Assembly: GCF_949987535.1 (NCBI RefSeq)
Contig: NC_080067.1
Span: forward strand, 8,680,001 to 8,744,000
Reading direction: 5' to 3'
Length of the DNA: 64,000 nt
Origin: Balaenoptera acutorostrata
Lineage: Eukaryota; Chordata; Mammalia; Artiodactyla; Balaenopteridae
Positions 46,161 to 58,771 of the stretch are shown one piece after another. Position numbers and translations under genes: made by a program. The notes beneath the pieces are model-generated. The model was not told the origin of the DNA. It saw only the letters and a program-made list of their open reading frames with translations, and searched no databases. Numbering within the stretch: the stretch's first letter is position 1; each line of letters opens with the position of its first letter.

Positions 46161-47474
46161 TTTACTGACACACTGTTTTACTCAAACTTAGGCTTTAGAA
46201 GTTATTATCTGTTAATAAACATCACTATGGAAATGTTCAAACTTATGCCATTTTCTTCTATAGTGTTTTTAAAATTTTTCTCTGCTTTCTTCTTTGATCT
46301 CTCCTTATTCTTGGTCTTCCTTTCAGATTGTATAACACAGTTAAAACATGTTCAAGATTAGTTCAGTAATTAGCTTGCTCTCATTGACTATTTCATTTCA
46401 AGAACAACCAAACACCATAGAACTGTGATTAGTCATCTATTCAAAGGAGATTATCTAATTTGCCACTTCTAAATTTTAGTATATATCCATATTACATATT
46501 ACATATTAAAGACTCCACCAGTCACTTTTTCTAAAAGGAACACAGGACAAAAGGTTTTTAAAAAAATAATTTTACAGGCTCAATGTTTGCTGTTATTGCG
46601 TGAAAGATGAAGTGTTGTCAAGAGGAAATGTCAGCAGTACCAAGAAATGTTTACAAGGCAGAAATGACTCTTAGAATTCTTACAGCTGCAGAGAACATTT
46701 TATTTTGGCTGACAAGACAATCAAGTATTTTCCAAATTTTTTATTTCTTACCCTGAACATTGCCAATGATCATCTATTCACCCAGTCTATAATCATTTGG
46801 CCTCAAAATCAGGTTTTTGTTAGACACATTTGTGTTACCCCTTTGCAAAGTTTCATTTTTCTTCAGAGGTTTTGCCCACGAACTGCCCCATGTCTGTATA
46901 AATCATAAATGGAGCTTATTTAAAATTCAACCTCCTTAGCTGATATTACCAAGCCATTCACTACATCCCCTTATTTAACTTTTCGGACTAACCTTCTCAA
47001 AACTGCCAGTTCTAACAAGTTGTGCACTGATGAATGTTTAACATTCAGCTTTCTGAAGGAAAAGAACAGCAACATTAACAACAAACCCCGATTTAGAGTG
47101 TTTGCCTACTTTCCAGGTGTAAATACTCCCACAATGGCCAACTGCAAACTACCAACATGGTATCAGTGAATGCAAGGACAGGAAGAAATATGGACAATTG
47201 GCTCTCGTGAATGAGCTTGTGTGAGCTGACACCACTGCCCCTAGCAGGCATTCATATTTCAATACCATAATCATAGCAGGGGAGCCGTAATTTTGAGTAC
47301 AATAGTACCTTCAAGTTCCCCTGCCTTTGGTTATGCTGTGAATACTGCCAAAAATACCTACCCACATGTGTATCTGACAAACTTCTACTTAATCTCTAAG
47401 GTCCAGGAAAAAATGTTAAATGTTCATAATTTTGTTACTTTCCTTTAAGAGAAAAATTCATTATTCCCTTTCCC
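46161..47474. other. Unclassified non-coding DNA
   Basis: No gene or clear repeat recognised over about 1.3 kb. Confidence 0.45.
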
Positions 47475-47912
47475 TTTTTATAAAAACAACTTTATTGAAA
47501 TATCTTTGACACATAACACTGTGTATATTTAAGGTGTACGACTTGGTATTCTGTACATGTATACATTGTGAAAAGATCATTACAATCAAGCTAAATAACT
47601 CATCCACCACCACTATACCATTATCATTGTGTGTGTATGTGTATGTAGTGAGAATATTTAAGATCTATCCTCTTAGCAAATTTCAGGTATATAATACAGC
47701 GTTAGCTATCATCTCCATGCTGTGCATTAGAACTCCAGAACCCATTCATCTTGCGTAACTGAAACTTTGTATCCTTTGACAACATCTCCTTACTTCCACC
47801 TCCCACACCCTGCCCCTGGCAATCACCATTTTACTCTCTGCTTTTATGAATTTGATTATTTTAGATTTCAAATATGAGATCATGCAGTATTTGCCTTTCT
47901 GTGTCTTGCTTA
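47475..47912 (-). mobile_element. Old LINE-1 3' fragment, antisense
   Basis: 'caactttattgaaatatctttgac' is the L1 3'UTR complement. It is followed by 'aaggtgtacgacttgg', 'aactccagaacccattcatc' and 'caaatatgagatcatgcagt', matching the outline of the L1 at 42979. It is 5'-truncated. Confidence 0.83.
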
Positions 47913-48654
47913 ATTACTCCTTTTCCTGTGTTCACTTCAATAATACTTTAATTAAACACTATCGCATTGCCTATGTGTGTATGCTTTTGTCTATCCCTAG
48001 CACAGTTCCTGGCACCTATGAAATAATCAATACACTTATATTGCATTACCCAGAAAAAGGCTCCAAGTAAACAAAGGTCCAGAGGTTTAAAAAACAGAGG
48101 AAAATATATTTTCAAATAATACAACAGGAAGAATAGCTTAAAACCTATTAAAAATTATATTACAACCCTTTTGAAGGTAAACTATTCAAGTAAGGGCATC
48201 AATCATATAGTATATTTTATTTATAGAATACAGTATTTAAATATTTTAAACATATTCTTTTATTTAATTTTAATACATTTCAGAAAGGCTAAAAAGCTAA
48301 AACACAGAGGTAAGGCAACCCACCCTCCAAATCAGCAACCTAATTATTAACAGTCAAGATTTAAAATTTTTCTAATCTGCCTTTTCTACTGAAATATGAA
48401 GTCAGTCTACTCTATACCCAAAAGCACTATAAGCTTCCTACAGCATGGTGCACATAACAATCACAATAAATATTACTGACTTTTCCAGCCCAAGCCTGGT
48501 GAAAAGTAATTCAGCATTTAATTCATTTTAGTCTTTCAAGTTTTGATAAACTAATGTAGAAATATGACTTGAAGGACATGTTAAAATTATCAAGTGTATA
48601 ATTTTCTAATTCAGTTATACAATACTAATTCAGTCCTTCATCACTACATATTGA
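47913..48654. other. Unclassified non-coding DNA
   Basis: Nothing recognised apart from AT-rich stretches. Confidence 0.45.
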
Positions 48655-48905
48655 GTGCCCATTATGAAATAAGTAACATTTGTTGTCTCCTTAATATGTG
48701 CCAGGCAGTATGCTGAACGCTTTACATGTATTATCTCTTTCACTCTTACAGCCATTTAAGGCAGGTACTATTATTAGCTGCATTTTTTTAGATAAGGCTT
48801 AGTAAGTTAAAATAACATGACCAAGGTCACACAGCTGCCATGTTTGTTTCAAGTCTGACACCTGTACTCTTAACCACTACGAAATGCTGCTCTCTTTCTG
48901 TTGTA
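48655..48905 (-). mobile_element. MIR SINE, antisense
   Basis: 'atgtgccaggcagtatgctg', 'tattatctctttcactcttac', 'aaggcaggtactattattagc', 'ccaaggtcacacagctgcc' and 'ctcttaaccactacgaaatgc' form the reverse complement of a nearly complete MIR. Confidence 0.87.
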
Positions 48906-51189
48906 GAAATAAAGCTATTGAAGACTCTTGGCATCAACAGCAACAAATACTCTTTCTGGTAACAGGGATTTAAGAGTCAGAGAACTAGTCCCTGACTTTA
49001 AAAGAGTTTAAGGTCTGCTCAGCAAGACAGATATCGGCATAAATATATTTAGATAAAGACACTTTTGTGCTTATAAATGTTTCAGAAATTCAGAAAAGAT
49101 GGGATTTATTGGCAACTAAAGCAGACAAATAAGTGTCAAAATTTGTGGTGGGTACCAAAGGTGGGCAAGAAAAAAGAGCAGGAAGAATGTGTTCCAATGA
49201 AGTAAAAATGTCACACGTGGAGGCAGGAATGCAAGGTAATGACACGTCACCCAATGATTAGGATCACTGTACATGGATGTTTAGAGAGTAAGATTAGGAT
49301 TGAATGGGAGAGGGTCCTGAATATAAGGGGAAGGAAATTAGACCTTATTCTTTAACCATTTCTTATAGAGGCGCAAATAGCTAGCCAAAAACATGGTATG
49401 ATAAACATACTTTCTTGGGCACCAATCTGTCAGACAGATCAGCGAGAAGGAGGGCTATAATATAGATCTAGATGCTGAAGATTGGAGATGCAATTGTGGT
49501 GGGAAATGCAATAAACGGGCATGCTGTAAAAGTCATTATGAGGGAAGACTCAAAACTATTTTGTAGGTATGGATAGAGGAACTTCAAATTTTGTAAACCC
49601 AGTATCTAGGTGCAAAATAAGAATATGTGGGAAAGAGATACTAGTTTGTGAATATGGATAAGACCTTTGTTTGAAGATACTCTAAGTGTGATACAGTAGA
49701 AAAACTTACAAGTAGAAACAACCAGTAGGCAGCCAGATAATTTTGTGGAAATGAAATGTAGGAGAGTATCCTAGACCAGTAGTAAGAGACTTGTCTATTT
49801 AGAGATAATAAAGTCTTGATGGAGGAATACATCTTGATTCAATACAATTACAGAAAAGTAAGGTCTAAATCTTTGAGTAAATTGACATTTAGGGGGTGGG
49901 AAAAGAAAGTGTCACCACTAAAGGGGAGATGAAGAAATATCAGCAAGTGTCAAGGATACCAGATTGAAAATAGGCGCTGAGTCCTCTGTGATCAGCCGTG
50001 CTGAGTGCTCAACAGAGGACAAGTAGGACGAAAACTGAAAAAGTCTCTTGCTTTTTGCAACTGGTTTAAAGGATTCCTGGAGAGTCCTAATACAATGAGA
50101 TGTACAGAAATTGCATTGCTTTGAGTTAAGGACAGTGAAGAAGTGGAGACAGAAAATAAAGACATTGTTTACAGTGACATTTTAAGAGAAGAGGCGGCAG
50201 GATGTGGGAATGTTTTTGTTAGGATGGAGGAGACTTAGGTAGACTACAGGAGGAAGACCCAAGATTGGAGGAAAGACAGATGGAAAAGGATCCTCGAAAA
50301 AGCAAGAGCAGACGATGAGGTCAAAGGAAGAATTGCAAGAACTAACATTAGACTGGAAGATAATCACCTTTGCCTTCCCAGGAGGCTCTGGAGAAAGAAG
50401 ACAGGGGCAGAGAAATGATTCTGCAGTGCACGAGAGGGGAGAGCTCTCAGGGAAAAAATGTCTTTGATAATCTACCTGCATCCAAACCCAGTCTGCCTGC
50501 CAAGTCGTCACAATCACTGTTTAATGGAAAGCCCTCCCGTAAAGGGAGCAGGTGTGACTGGAACCAGTTCAAGTGTGAAACAGCTAGTGCTTCCTTTGGC
50601 AACCTCCCGCCTTTCTTCTCACTTTTTTCCATCACATCCTGCAGGTAACCGGCGGCCCCCAACTGGAGAACTGCATCCAGGTCTGCTCTCTGGGGACAAT
50701 TCTCAAGACTGTACTCATTAAAAATATGGGTCATTGTTTATACCTATCAAGAGAATTTTGATAAAATATTCAATGACCTAGCAGCTGACATATTATTTCT
50801 TCCCTCATATGTTGTTTCCACCAAAAGATTCTCTATGACAAGACATTTGTCCAAAGAAATGTGTAGAGTTTCAAGTGCTGGGCCAGTGCACTTGGGGATG
50901 TTGTTTGGGGTAGGGAATCCTGACAATTCGAAACTGTATCATCAGGTTGAAATTGACGTGGTCTTGATGTACTACCAGCCCACAGAGACGTGGTTGAATA
51001 GAGGTAGGCAGCAGGGTACAGGAATAAACACTTGTCTGACTCACACCAGTGTTGACTAAATAGTAGCCAGTATTATTCATAATAATAAGTGTTACAAATT
51101 ATTGCCATCAGTTTTTTCTCTAAAACCTACTTTAGGAGAGAAAATAAGATGGGTGGGAAATTTCAAGTGGGAGTGGGGCCAGTATTGGT
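48906..51189. other. Unclassified DNA, partly old repeat
   Basis: The stretch 48980-49420 resembles a worn ancient repeat similar in style to 41380-42024. The rest shows no gene. Small open frames at 50182-50734 overlap each other on both strands and look accidental. Confidence 0.35.
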
Positions 51190-51560
51190 AGTTGGTGTTC
51201 TCCAGAGAAACAAAAGCAGTAGAATAGATAGATGGATAGATGATAAGTTGATAGATTATTTATTTATTTCAAAAGATTGGCTTACACAGTTGTTGGGTAG
51301 GGCTGGTACTCAGGCTGGAACTCTTAGGCAGGAGCCGATATTTCAGTTGTAGGTAGAATTTCTTCTTCTTCTGGGAAACCTCCATTTTGCTCTTAAGACT
51401 TTTCAAGAGAGTGGAGGAGGCCCTCTCACATTATTGAGGAAAATCTCCCTTATTTAAATTCAACTGATTATCACTGTCAACCACATTTACAAAATACCTT
51501 CCCAGCAATACCTAGTATTTGATTGAATAACTAACCAAGTTGACATGTACAATACATCAC
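51190..51560 (+). repeat. LTR-like old repeat, family not resolved
   Basis: It starts 'ggtgttctccagagaaacaa', followed by a 'gataga' run, 'aaagattggcttacacagtt', 'gaatttcttcttcttctggg', 'ggaggccctctcacattattg', 'tacaaaataccttcccagca' and 'accaagttgacatgtac'. This is the order of a common mammalian LTR-type repeat that I cannot name with certainty. Confidence 0.6.
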
Positions 51561-52094
51561 AGGGGGTAAGTAATGACTTGTAGGAATAAGGATGCATAGG
51601 GCATAGTTTTAAATTTATGTTTGTGTTGCACTATCTCCATACATTCACACATCTGCTTTGCATAAGTGATGCTTTAGGGATAGCCAGAACAAGAGGAGAA
51701 ATATGAAGGATTTGAAGAATTCAGTAGAAGCAGGAAATAAAATAAGAGTTATTTAGGAGAAATTATCAGAGTCCAAGAATCCCCATTGGGGGACTTGAGT
51801 ATTCATGGGATGGTTTCAAAGTATTTTATTTAAGCAACTAAAAAAGAGTGGCCCCCCAATATTGGAAGATTTGGGGATACTCAGACAAATGACACAAGTT
51901 ACATAATAAGGAATGAATTTGATGAATGAAATAATGCTCCATCCGTTATATTTAGTTCTTTTGTGTTGATGCTTTTCTTTTGCATATGAATTATTTCTTA
52001 AATTTAGGATGTAAAACCAGCTTTAATTTTCTTATTAGTTTATTACACTTGGCAGCCCTGAGTAAGACATGTGGCTTATTAAGAGAAGGAGAAA
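51561..52094. other. Unclassified non-coding DNA
   Basis: Nothing recognised. Confidence 0.45.
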
Positions 52095-52325
52095 CAACTA
52101 ACATTTACTGTGTGCTTACTACATGTCAAGGCACCTTGCTAATTTCCTTACCCTCATTTTCTCCTCAGGAGAGCTCTTTTAAGTTAGGTATAATTATCAC
52201 TATTTTGCATATAAGGAAGCAGTATTAAGGAGGTTAGAGATGACACCTATGATAAATGGCAGAGTTCAGAATGGATATAGGTCTCAAGATAGGGCCTCCA
52301 AAGTCCAGGCCTTTGACCAATATGC
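52095..52325 (-). mobile_element. MIR SINE, antisense
   Basis: 'actgtgtgcttactacatgtc', 'aggtataattatcactatttt' and 'gataaatggcagagttcagaatgg' follow the reverse complement of MIR at high divergence. Confidence 0.72.
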
Positions 52326-53454
52326 TGAAGTGCAATTCCAAAGCAGTAAGACTATTGATTCTGGACGAGTTACTAAATGTGTTCCTTAGCATGACACCAA
52401 CTTGTCTTAAGGGCAACCTGGGAAGATCAGAAGAAGGTTTTGGAGTTGGAGGACTAAACCAGGAACCCCACTTCAGCTAGATCAAACTCCACATTTATCA
52501 AGTACATTTTGCTTCCCAGTACTCAAAAATATATATAAAAACATTGTTTTAGAGATTCACTCCAGGTATCTGTTACATCAATTAGTGACTGCAGTTTTTC
52601 TTGAATTAGCATTTATGATATAAAGAACTCAATATGGTTTATAGTTTGGTGATTGAGGTCCAATCACAGTGCAGAGAACTCACCATTTCAAACAAAAATC
52701 ACCTCGCTAGGAAGGCCAACTTCAGGTTGAAGTAGGATAAATGTTCTCTGAATAAGTAGTCTGGGACAAACCAAACTAATTTTTAGATTTCATTTCATCT
52801 CGGGCTGCCTATAGAAGTCCAGCCATAAATCAGACCCTATCCTTACTGGATTTCTTTGTAAATGTAGATTAGTAGGATATAAGCCTCAGCTCCCACTATA
52901 TTAGGTAGTATAATTCAAAAATCAAAACATAAAGAGTCTTCAAGTTTTATCAAATCTATTAAGTCCAAAATAGTTCATTGATGACCAATTTCCAAGTGCT
53001 TAAATGGTGCAACTGCATCTCAGCTTATGTGAAAATCAATGCAAAAACATGAATCACCAGAGAGTATGCTGGAGTCTTCCAAAGACATTTTGTAATTAGC
53101 AAACCATTGATCTGAATAGACAGGAAAGCTGCAGAGACCAGGCAGGTGAAAAGCCAGAGTCCCTGTCCTTTATAATGAATCATTACTGCTCTGCACCCTC
53201 TCAGCATTACGCAAGGGACTTCCATCCAGACTGGAATCTTGGCATTTCAGTTGGTTTGGGGGTAATAACTCAACTCTGGCACCAAAGAGAAATATGCAGG
53301 ATGTTAAAGGGAACTCAATACATAACTTATATATGCTCCATTATAAGGCCAGCACTATTATCATTAATATTTCCCATATCTTTTTTCTACCGCACCATAT
53401 TCTGGTCAGTCTTAGATAAATCCAAGTAAAGATTATAATTCATAGAATTACAGA
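52326..53454. other. Unclassified non-coding DNA
   Basis: About 1.1 kb in which I recognise no gene, RNA or repeat family. Confidence 0.45.
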
Positions 53455-53615
53455 ATCTTGGAACTGAAAGGAAGCCGAGAGACCTTTTCGTCTAACCACT
53501 TCATATATGGAGGTGATGAGGCAACTTGTCTAGAGTTACAGGGTGGTAGATAGGAGGCTAGAATCATGGTCTCATTTCCAGCAGTGCCTTTCCCACTACA
53601 TCTCATAGACTAATA
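53455..53615 (-). mobile_element. MIR-related fragment, antisense
   Basis: 'tatggaggtgatgaggcaac', 'agttacagggtggtagatagg' and 'aatcatggtctcatttcc' fit a degraded reverse-complement MIR. The call is weaker than for the other MIR copies. Confidence 0.5.
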
Positions 53616-53879
53616 GCACAAGAGGTTTAACCTGGTGGTCTAAATCTTTTATCTTAAAGTGATTGATCTAACTGTTAATGACACCATTTTCTGCAAAAAA
53701 GATCTCACCTTTTCTAAGAGAAGGCTCTAGTCAGGCCTGGATTCATGCCATGAAACTGACATGCATTTGTAGTCGGTAGACAAAGAATTCCCATCTCCTT
53801 TGCTTCCAGATTCAAGCTGTTGTACAGATTCCACCTGAGGCCGGCTGTTCTACTGTTCACTAAGATCCAATTTCCCTCA

Positions 53880-54225
53880 TGGGAACTTGTGCTTCATTAT
53901 CTCTTTGAAGATAGGCAAGGTCATGATTACTTCCTGGTCTGTCAGGGGGCTAGTTGATTGTGGGCAGAAATGACCTGCGTCACATTTGGGCCAAATCACT
54001 GAATTGCTATTGTAAGACTTTGCTCCTTGCCCTTTCCCTGTCTTTCTAATCCAGACCACATACATCAGAGTAGATTGTCCATCAGCCTGGTCCCCGAGTG
54101 ACTCTAATGAGCAGAGCTGACCACTGCTGGGCGAGTCGTGTGAACCACTGAGATTTGGGGGGCCATTTGTTACTGCAAAATTACCAAGCCTCTCCTGACT
54201 AATACTCTAATACCTGATCCAATCA
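53880..54225 (+). repeat. LTR-like old repeat, family not resolved
   Basis: It ends with 'gtgaaccactgagatttgggg', 'ccatttgttactgcaaaatta' and 'tcctgactaatact', a well-known terminal sequence of an old mammalian LTR-type repeat. The centre is diverged. The end resembles the end of the block at 30415-31065. Confidence 0.6.
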
Positions 54226-54327
54226 AGCTTCTCTTGGTTTGTTGTGGGATTTGAAAACACATACACACACTTCCACAATTGAGCTAGACAGAGAAATGCA
54301 TGCTCAGGCAAGATAAGAGTTTGTTCC

Positions 54328-55280
54328 TTTTTTTTTTTTTCTTTCTTTTTTTTTTTTTAAACATCTTTATTGGAATATAATTGCTTTAGAATGTTATGTT
54401 AGTTTCTGCTTTATAACAAAGTGAGTCAGCTATATGCATACATATATCCCCATATTTCCTCTCACTTGCGTCTCCCTCCCACACTCCTTATCCCACTCCT
54501 CTAGGTGGTCACAAAGCATGGAGCTGATCTCCCTGTGCTATGTGGCTGCTTCCCACCAGCTATCTATTTTACATTTGGTAGTGTATATATGTCCATACCA
54601 CTCTCTCACTTCGTCCCAGTTTACCCTTCCCCTCCCCATGTCCTCAAGTCCATTCTCTACATCTGAGTCTTTATTCCTGTCCTGCCCCTACATTCTTCAG
54701 AACCATTTTTATTTTAGATTCCATATATATGTGTTAGCATACGGTATTTGTTTTTCTCTTTCTGACTTACTTCACTCTGTATGACAGACTCTAGGTCCAT
54801 CCACCTCACTACAAATAACTCAATTTCGTTTCTTTCTATGGCTGAGTAATATTCCATTGTATATATGTGTCACATCTTCTTTATCCATTCATCCGTTGAT
54901 GGACATTTAGGTTGCTTCCATGTCCTGGCTATTGTAAATAGTGCTGCAATGAACATTGTGGTACATGACTCTTTTTGAATTATGGTTTTCTCAGGGTATA
55001 TGCCCAGTAGTGGGATTGCTGGGTCGTATGGTAGTTCTATTTTTAGTTTTTGAAGGAACCTACATACTGTTCTCAATAGTGGCTGTATCAATTTACATTC
55101 CCACCAACAGTGCAAGCGGGTTCCCTTTTCTCCACACCTTCTCCAGCATTTATTGTTTGTAGATTTTTTGATGATGGCCATTCTGACCGGTGTGAGATGA
55201 TATCTCATTGTAGTTTTGATTTGTATTTCTCTAATGATTAGTGATGTTGAACATCCTTTCATGTGTCTGTTGGCAATCTG
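54328..55280 (-). mobile_element. LINE-1 3' part, antisense, 5'-truncated
   Basis: It begins with a long T-rich tail complement, then 'aacatctttattggaatataa' and the same 3'UTR as the younger L1s. It runs back into ORF2 to about 55280, where it stops at 'gttggcaatctg'. No clear duplication was found. Confidence 0.9.
54870..55280 (-). pseudogene. LINE-1 ORF2p C-terminal fragment, antisense
   Basis: An open minus-strand frame reads the C-terminal ORF2p region: [75 protein letters not shown] and [27 protein letters not shown]. It includes the cysteine-containing CWWECK part of this region. The frame stays open over about 137 codons, suggesting a younger insertion than the L1 at 42979. The endonuclease and reverse-transcriptase domains are missing. 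The frame extends a few codons past 55280 into flanking DNA by chance. Confidence 0.88.
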
Positions 55281-56093
55281 TTGCTCTGTGTGCATAGCCA
55301 GAAAGTGCAACCAATCTTATTTGTTCATCTAACAATTTTTTTGCATTCTTTTGGAGACCCACCTCAACTATAGACAATTATTTACCTGGATTGTCGTTAT
55401 ATATATAACAAGGGTCATTAGCATTTGATTTCTGCTTATGAGTATGATATTTCTTTAAAAATCAGTTTAAGTAGTGTTGAGAGTAAAACTAATTGAGGGA
55501 AGGGGGATCTGAGTGTACAGCCAGCAATTCCACAATAGTTACCTGAGAACACTACAGGGATAATTATTATCGAGTCAGTCAAATGTTCCAGCAGCCTGGT
55601 CACAGCAGGACTCAATGCACTGCTCTGTTTTCCATATCAAGGGATCCTCTCAAAATCACCAACATTTGTGAGAGGTGTAAGTGCAAAATGGCCTGGGTAG
55701 GGTTCCCTCATCACTTATATTTCAACTAACATCTTTCTGTGAGAAGCAGAGGGAGAGAGAACTTTTTAAAACTCCATTGCATTAGTAGAACATAAAAATA
55801 GAAATAAAGTTAAACACTTTTGCCTCGCTCTCTCTCTTTCCTGTTCTCCATCCCTAATAATGGTACCTCTTGCTACACTGGGCAAATCCTGCCATTGGGG
55901 AACAATACCAGGTGTCTAATGGATGTGTGTTTATCAAATTTCTTTGGCTTTGAACCTAATAATCATTGAGCCATTTATGAAGCAGTGGGCCTACCAGAGC
56001 TCAGAGACCAGTGAACAGAAATTACAGAGTTCCAGGACATTTTTGGGCAGAGCAGGAACTTTCTGGAACCTGTGAATCCTCTAGAGCGTAGAG
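55281..56093. other. Unclassified non-coding DNA
   Basis: Nothing recognised. Confidence 0.45.
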
Positions 56094-56270
56094 CAGTGAA
56101 ACTCAACGTGTGGTCCCCTGGTCGACAGCAGTAGCATCTCCTGGGAGTTTGTTGTAGCAATACAAAGGCTCAGACCTCACTCCGGGCCTACTAACTCAGA
56201 ATTCTTAGAGGAGGGTCCAGGGATGTGTGTTTTAACAATCTCTATAACCAAAGTTTGAAAATAACTTCTG
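56094..56270 (-). mobile_element. MER5A hAT element, antisense
   Basis: 'cagtgaaactcaacgtgtgg', 'tagcatctcctgggagtttg', 'cctactaactcagaattct' and 'gtgtgttttaacaatc' are the reverse complement of MER5A. Its degraded inverted end is 'gtttgaaaataacttctg'. Confidence 0.85.
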
Positions 56271-58529
56271 TAGAGTTCTTAATCAACCTCCATGTGTTTC
56301 TGTGCTTTTCCACTTTCATCTGGAGCTCAGATAGTGGACATCTCTGGGACCAGCAGATATGAGTGTACATTATTCAGCTGTTCTGATGCCTCTGTCCGAT
56401 TAGACCCTGTTGATGGCAGTTCTGATAGCGGCTTTTGCTTTGTGAGCTGAGGAAGTGCCTGGCAACTGCCTTTTCTTAGATAATTCCAAGATTGACGGGC
56501 TTGCATTGCTCAGATTAGCAGCGATTCCCACCCTGCAGCCAGCAAGAGAGGGAACACGCTGTCCTCCTCTCTGCGGGCCAAGGGTTTGGCTTCCCAGCCA
56601 TCAGTTTGGGCAGGAGAGATGCTGATCAACATAAGTCACTGCCTGTTCCCAGACTGTCACTATTACCCAACCAGTGAGACTTTCTGTCCTGATGCTCAAG
56701 CAAGACTCTGCTGGTTTGCCTGACTCATGCTATGGGTGGGCAACAGCGTTACCAATTACAGAGGGCGTTCTTTTCAAACGGGCAGACAGGGAAGATCCTT
56801 CCCACCTGACTCTGGGAGGAAAGTCAGTGCAGTAAAACGGTCGTTGACAAGAGAGCAAGGGTGAGATATGTATGAAAGCTTCTCACACATCCCATGGAAA
56901 GCCAGCTGGCTCTTGATATGCTCACTGTGTTTCCCAGGGGAGGTCACAGTGTGGACACCTCACCTGCTGGAGAGAGGGGCAGTGTGGGGAGAGATTTCCA
57001 TTGTTCCTTTTTTGCATTTCACTTTTAAACTGTCTGAATTTTTGTTCTGTACCATTTGGAGCTAGTGTCAGTATGTGTAAGCTGCAGGAAGCCTTCAAAA
57101 GGAAACAGGTAAACGTAATGAATAACTGCCTTCAGTAGCAAAAATGCCTGGCAAAGGATTCTACCCCAAAATCTGCCAGAGGCAGTGGTAACAATTCAGG
57201 TGAACGTGGGATCTCCCTCTCTTAAAGAAAAGAACATCAAGACATTTTTACATGATCGTTCTTTGAAAAGAAGGCTGCTCATTTTAAAGCCTCTGGCCAT
57301 AAAATAAAACAAAATCCAAGCGCTCAAATTTGCAAACGTGACCCTCCTAAAGTACGCAATTCTGCCCAATTTTGTTCAAATGGCTTAATTCTGTCCAACC
57401 GCATCAGATGAGATTCAGAATGGCTGTACTAGAAACAATAGCAAAAATGTTTTGCTACAAAAGTAGCAATGACAAAAGCCTGGTTTCCTCTCCAACCTCT
57501 CAAAAAAAAAAAAAAAAAAAAATGATCCCGGCTGCCCATTATAACACCTGCTGCTCACAATGAAAGCCCAAGCCAAAGAACTCATGCCCTTCCATCCAAA
57601 TAACCAATCTACCCGCAGAGAATTCAAGCTGTCCAGCCACACACCAGCTGCTTGCTTAGTCACTGCAGAAGGCTCAGCTTCCACTCTCTCATCTCTCCTA
57701 ATGTTTTTTTCTCTTGTTTTCTCTGTCCTCTGTCTCTTCTGTGAAACAAGAGTCATTAACGCAGCCTCAGAATTCCCCATGAACTGCTGAACCAAGATCT
57801 GTGGTGCTTCCAGCAAGGATCATTGAATTTTAGCCTTCCCTTTCACCTTCCTCTTTTACTCCTAGTATGACACAAACCAAACATTTCTAAAATATGAGGG
57901 AGAAACAGCAGGTTCCACTCAGTGGTCTGGGACCCAACCTCACTAATCTACCTTCATCCCATTTTCCAATTACAAGATGAAGCAATGGCTCTCATGATCT
58001 CAAAAGCCCTGTTAGGAAGTTCCATCTTCTTCTTTTGGCTGTATTGCTTTCTCATAGACTAGTATGCCTCACTCAGGCAGTGACACACACTAGTCTAGCA
58101 AACCCAGATGTTTATAGTGCCCTCAGGATTCATCTCTATGATATAATGGATGACCCTGTGATATAAATAATTACTCCCACCTGATCACGTTTGCAAGACA
58201 CGGTGTGTGCTACAGAGACCCCCAGACCTGGAACATCCGTGCTCTAGCACTAAGCAAGGGTGGCTCCTCCCACCTTTTATCTATCACTCCTCAGCGAAGC
58301 TGTCTCTGACCACCTTACTTAAACCAACCTTTCCTTACTCCAAATACTTTCTTTCTCAGCCCACTATTTAATTAGAGCAGCAAAACAAAGCAGTGATTTA
58401 GTGGCAGATTTTGTTAGCCTTCCCCATACCCACACTTTTTCCCCTGTAACCTTCCAGTCTCTTCCCACTTGGCCCTTGTTATTCTGTTTGGCCAAAAGAA
58501 TGAGGCAAAAGTGTGATCACAACTGCACA
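56271..58529. other. Unclassified DNA with a possible L2 piece
   Basis: About 2.2 kb without a recognised gene. An A-run of about 20 lies at 57502-57522. The stretch 58270-58375 ('aagctgtctctgaccacctta') resembles a short L2 fragment, too weak to call. Confidence 0.4.
58518..58529. repeat. SINE target-site duplication, left copy
   Basis: 'cacaactgcaca', exact match to 58760-58771. Confidence 0.92.
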
Positions 58530-58759
58530 CTTTTTAAAAAAATAATTTTGAGATTTTTTTTTTTTCTTTTTTTAGCTGTGCTGGATCTTAGTTGCGGCAC
58601 ACGGGATCTTAGTTGTGGCATGCAGACTTCTTAGTTGCAGCATGAAGGCTTCCTAGTTGCGGCATGCATGCGGGATCTAGTTCCCCCACCAGGGATCGAA
58701 CCCCGGTCCCCTGCATTGGAAGTGTGGAGTCTTACCCACTGGACCACCAGGGAAGTCCC
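58530..58759 (-). mobile_element. CHR-type tRNA-derived SINE, antisense
   Basis: Tail complement at 58530-58576, a body with repeated 'gatcttagttgcggca'-like units, B-box complement 'gggatcgaaccccgg' and head complement 'ccactggaccaccagggaag'. The body units are duplicated more than in the other short copies. The 12-bp duplication is exact. Confidence 0.92.
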
Positions 58760-58771
58760 CACAACTGCACA
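58760..58771. repeat. SINE target-site duplication, right copy
   Basis: Exact partner of 58518-58529. Confidence 0.92.

Noticed and set aside
50182..50734. Possible host gene from four overlapping frames of 87-111 codons
   Set aside because: The frames are on both strands in the same bases, have no domain signature and no consistent coding bias.
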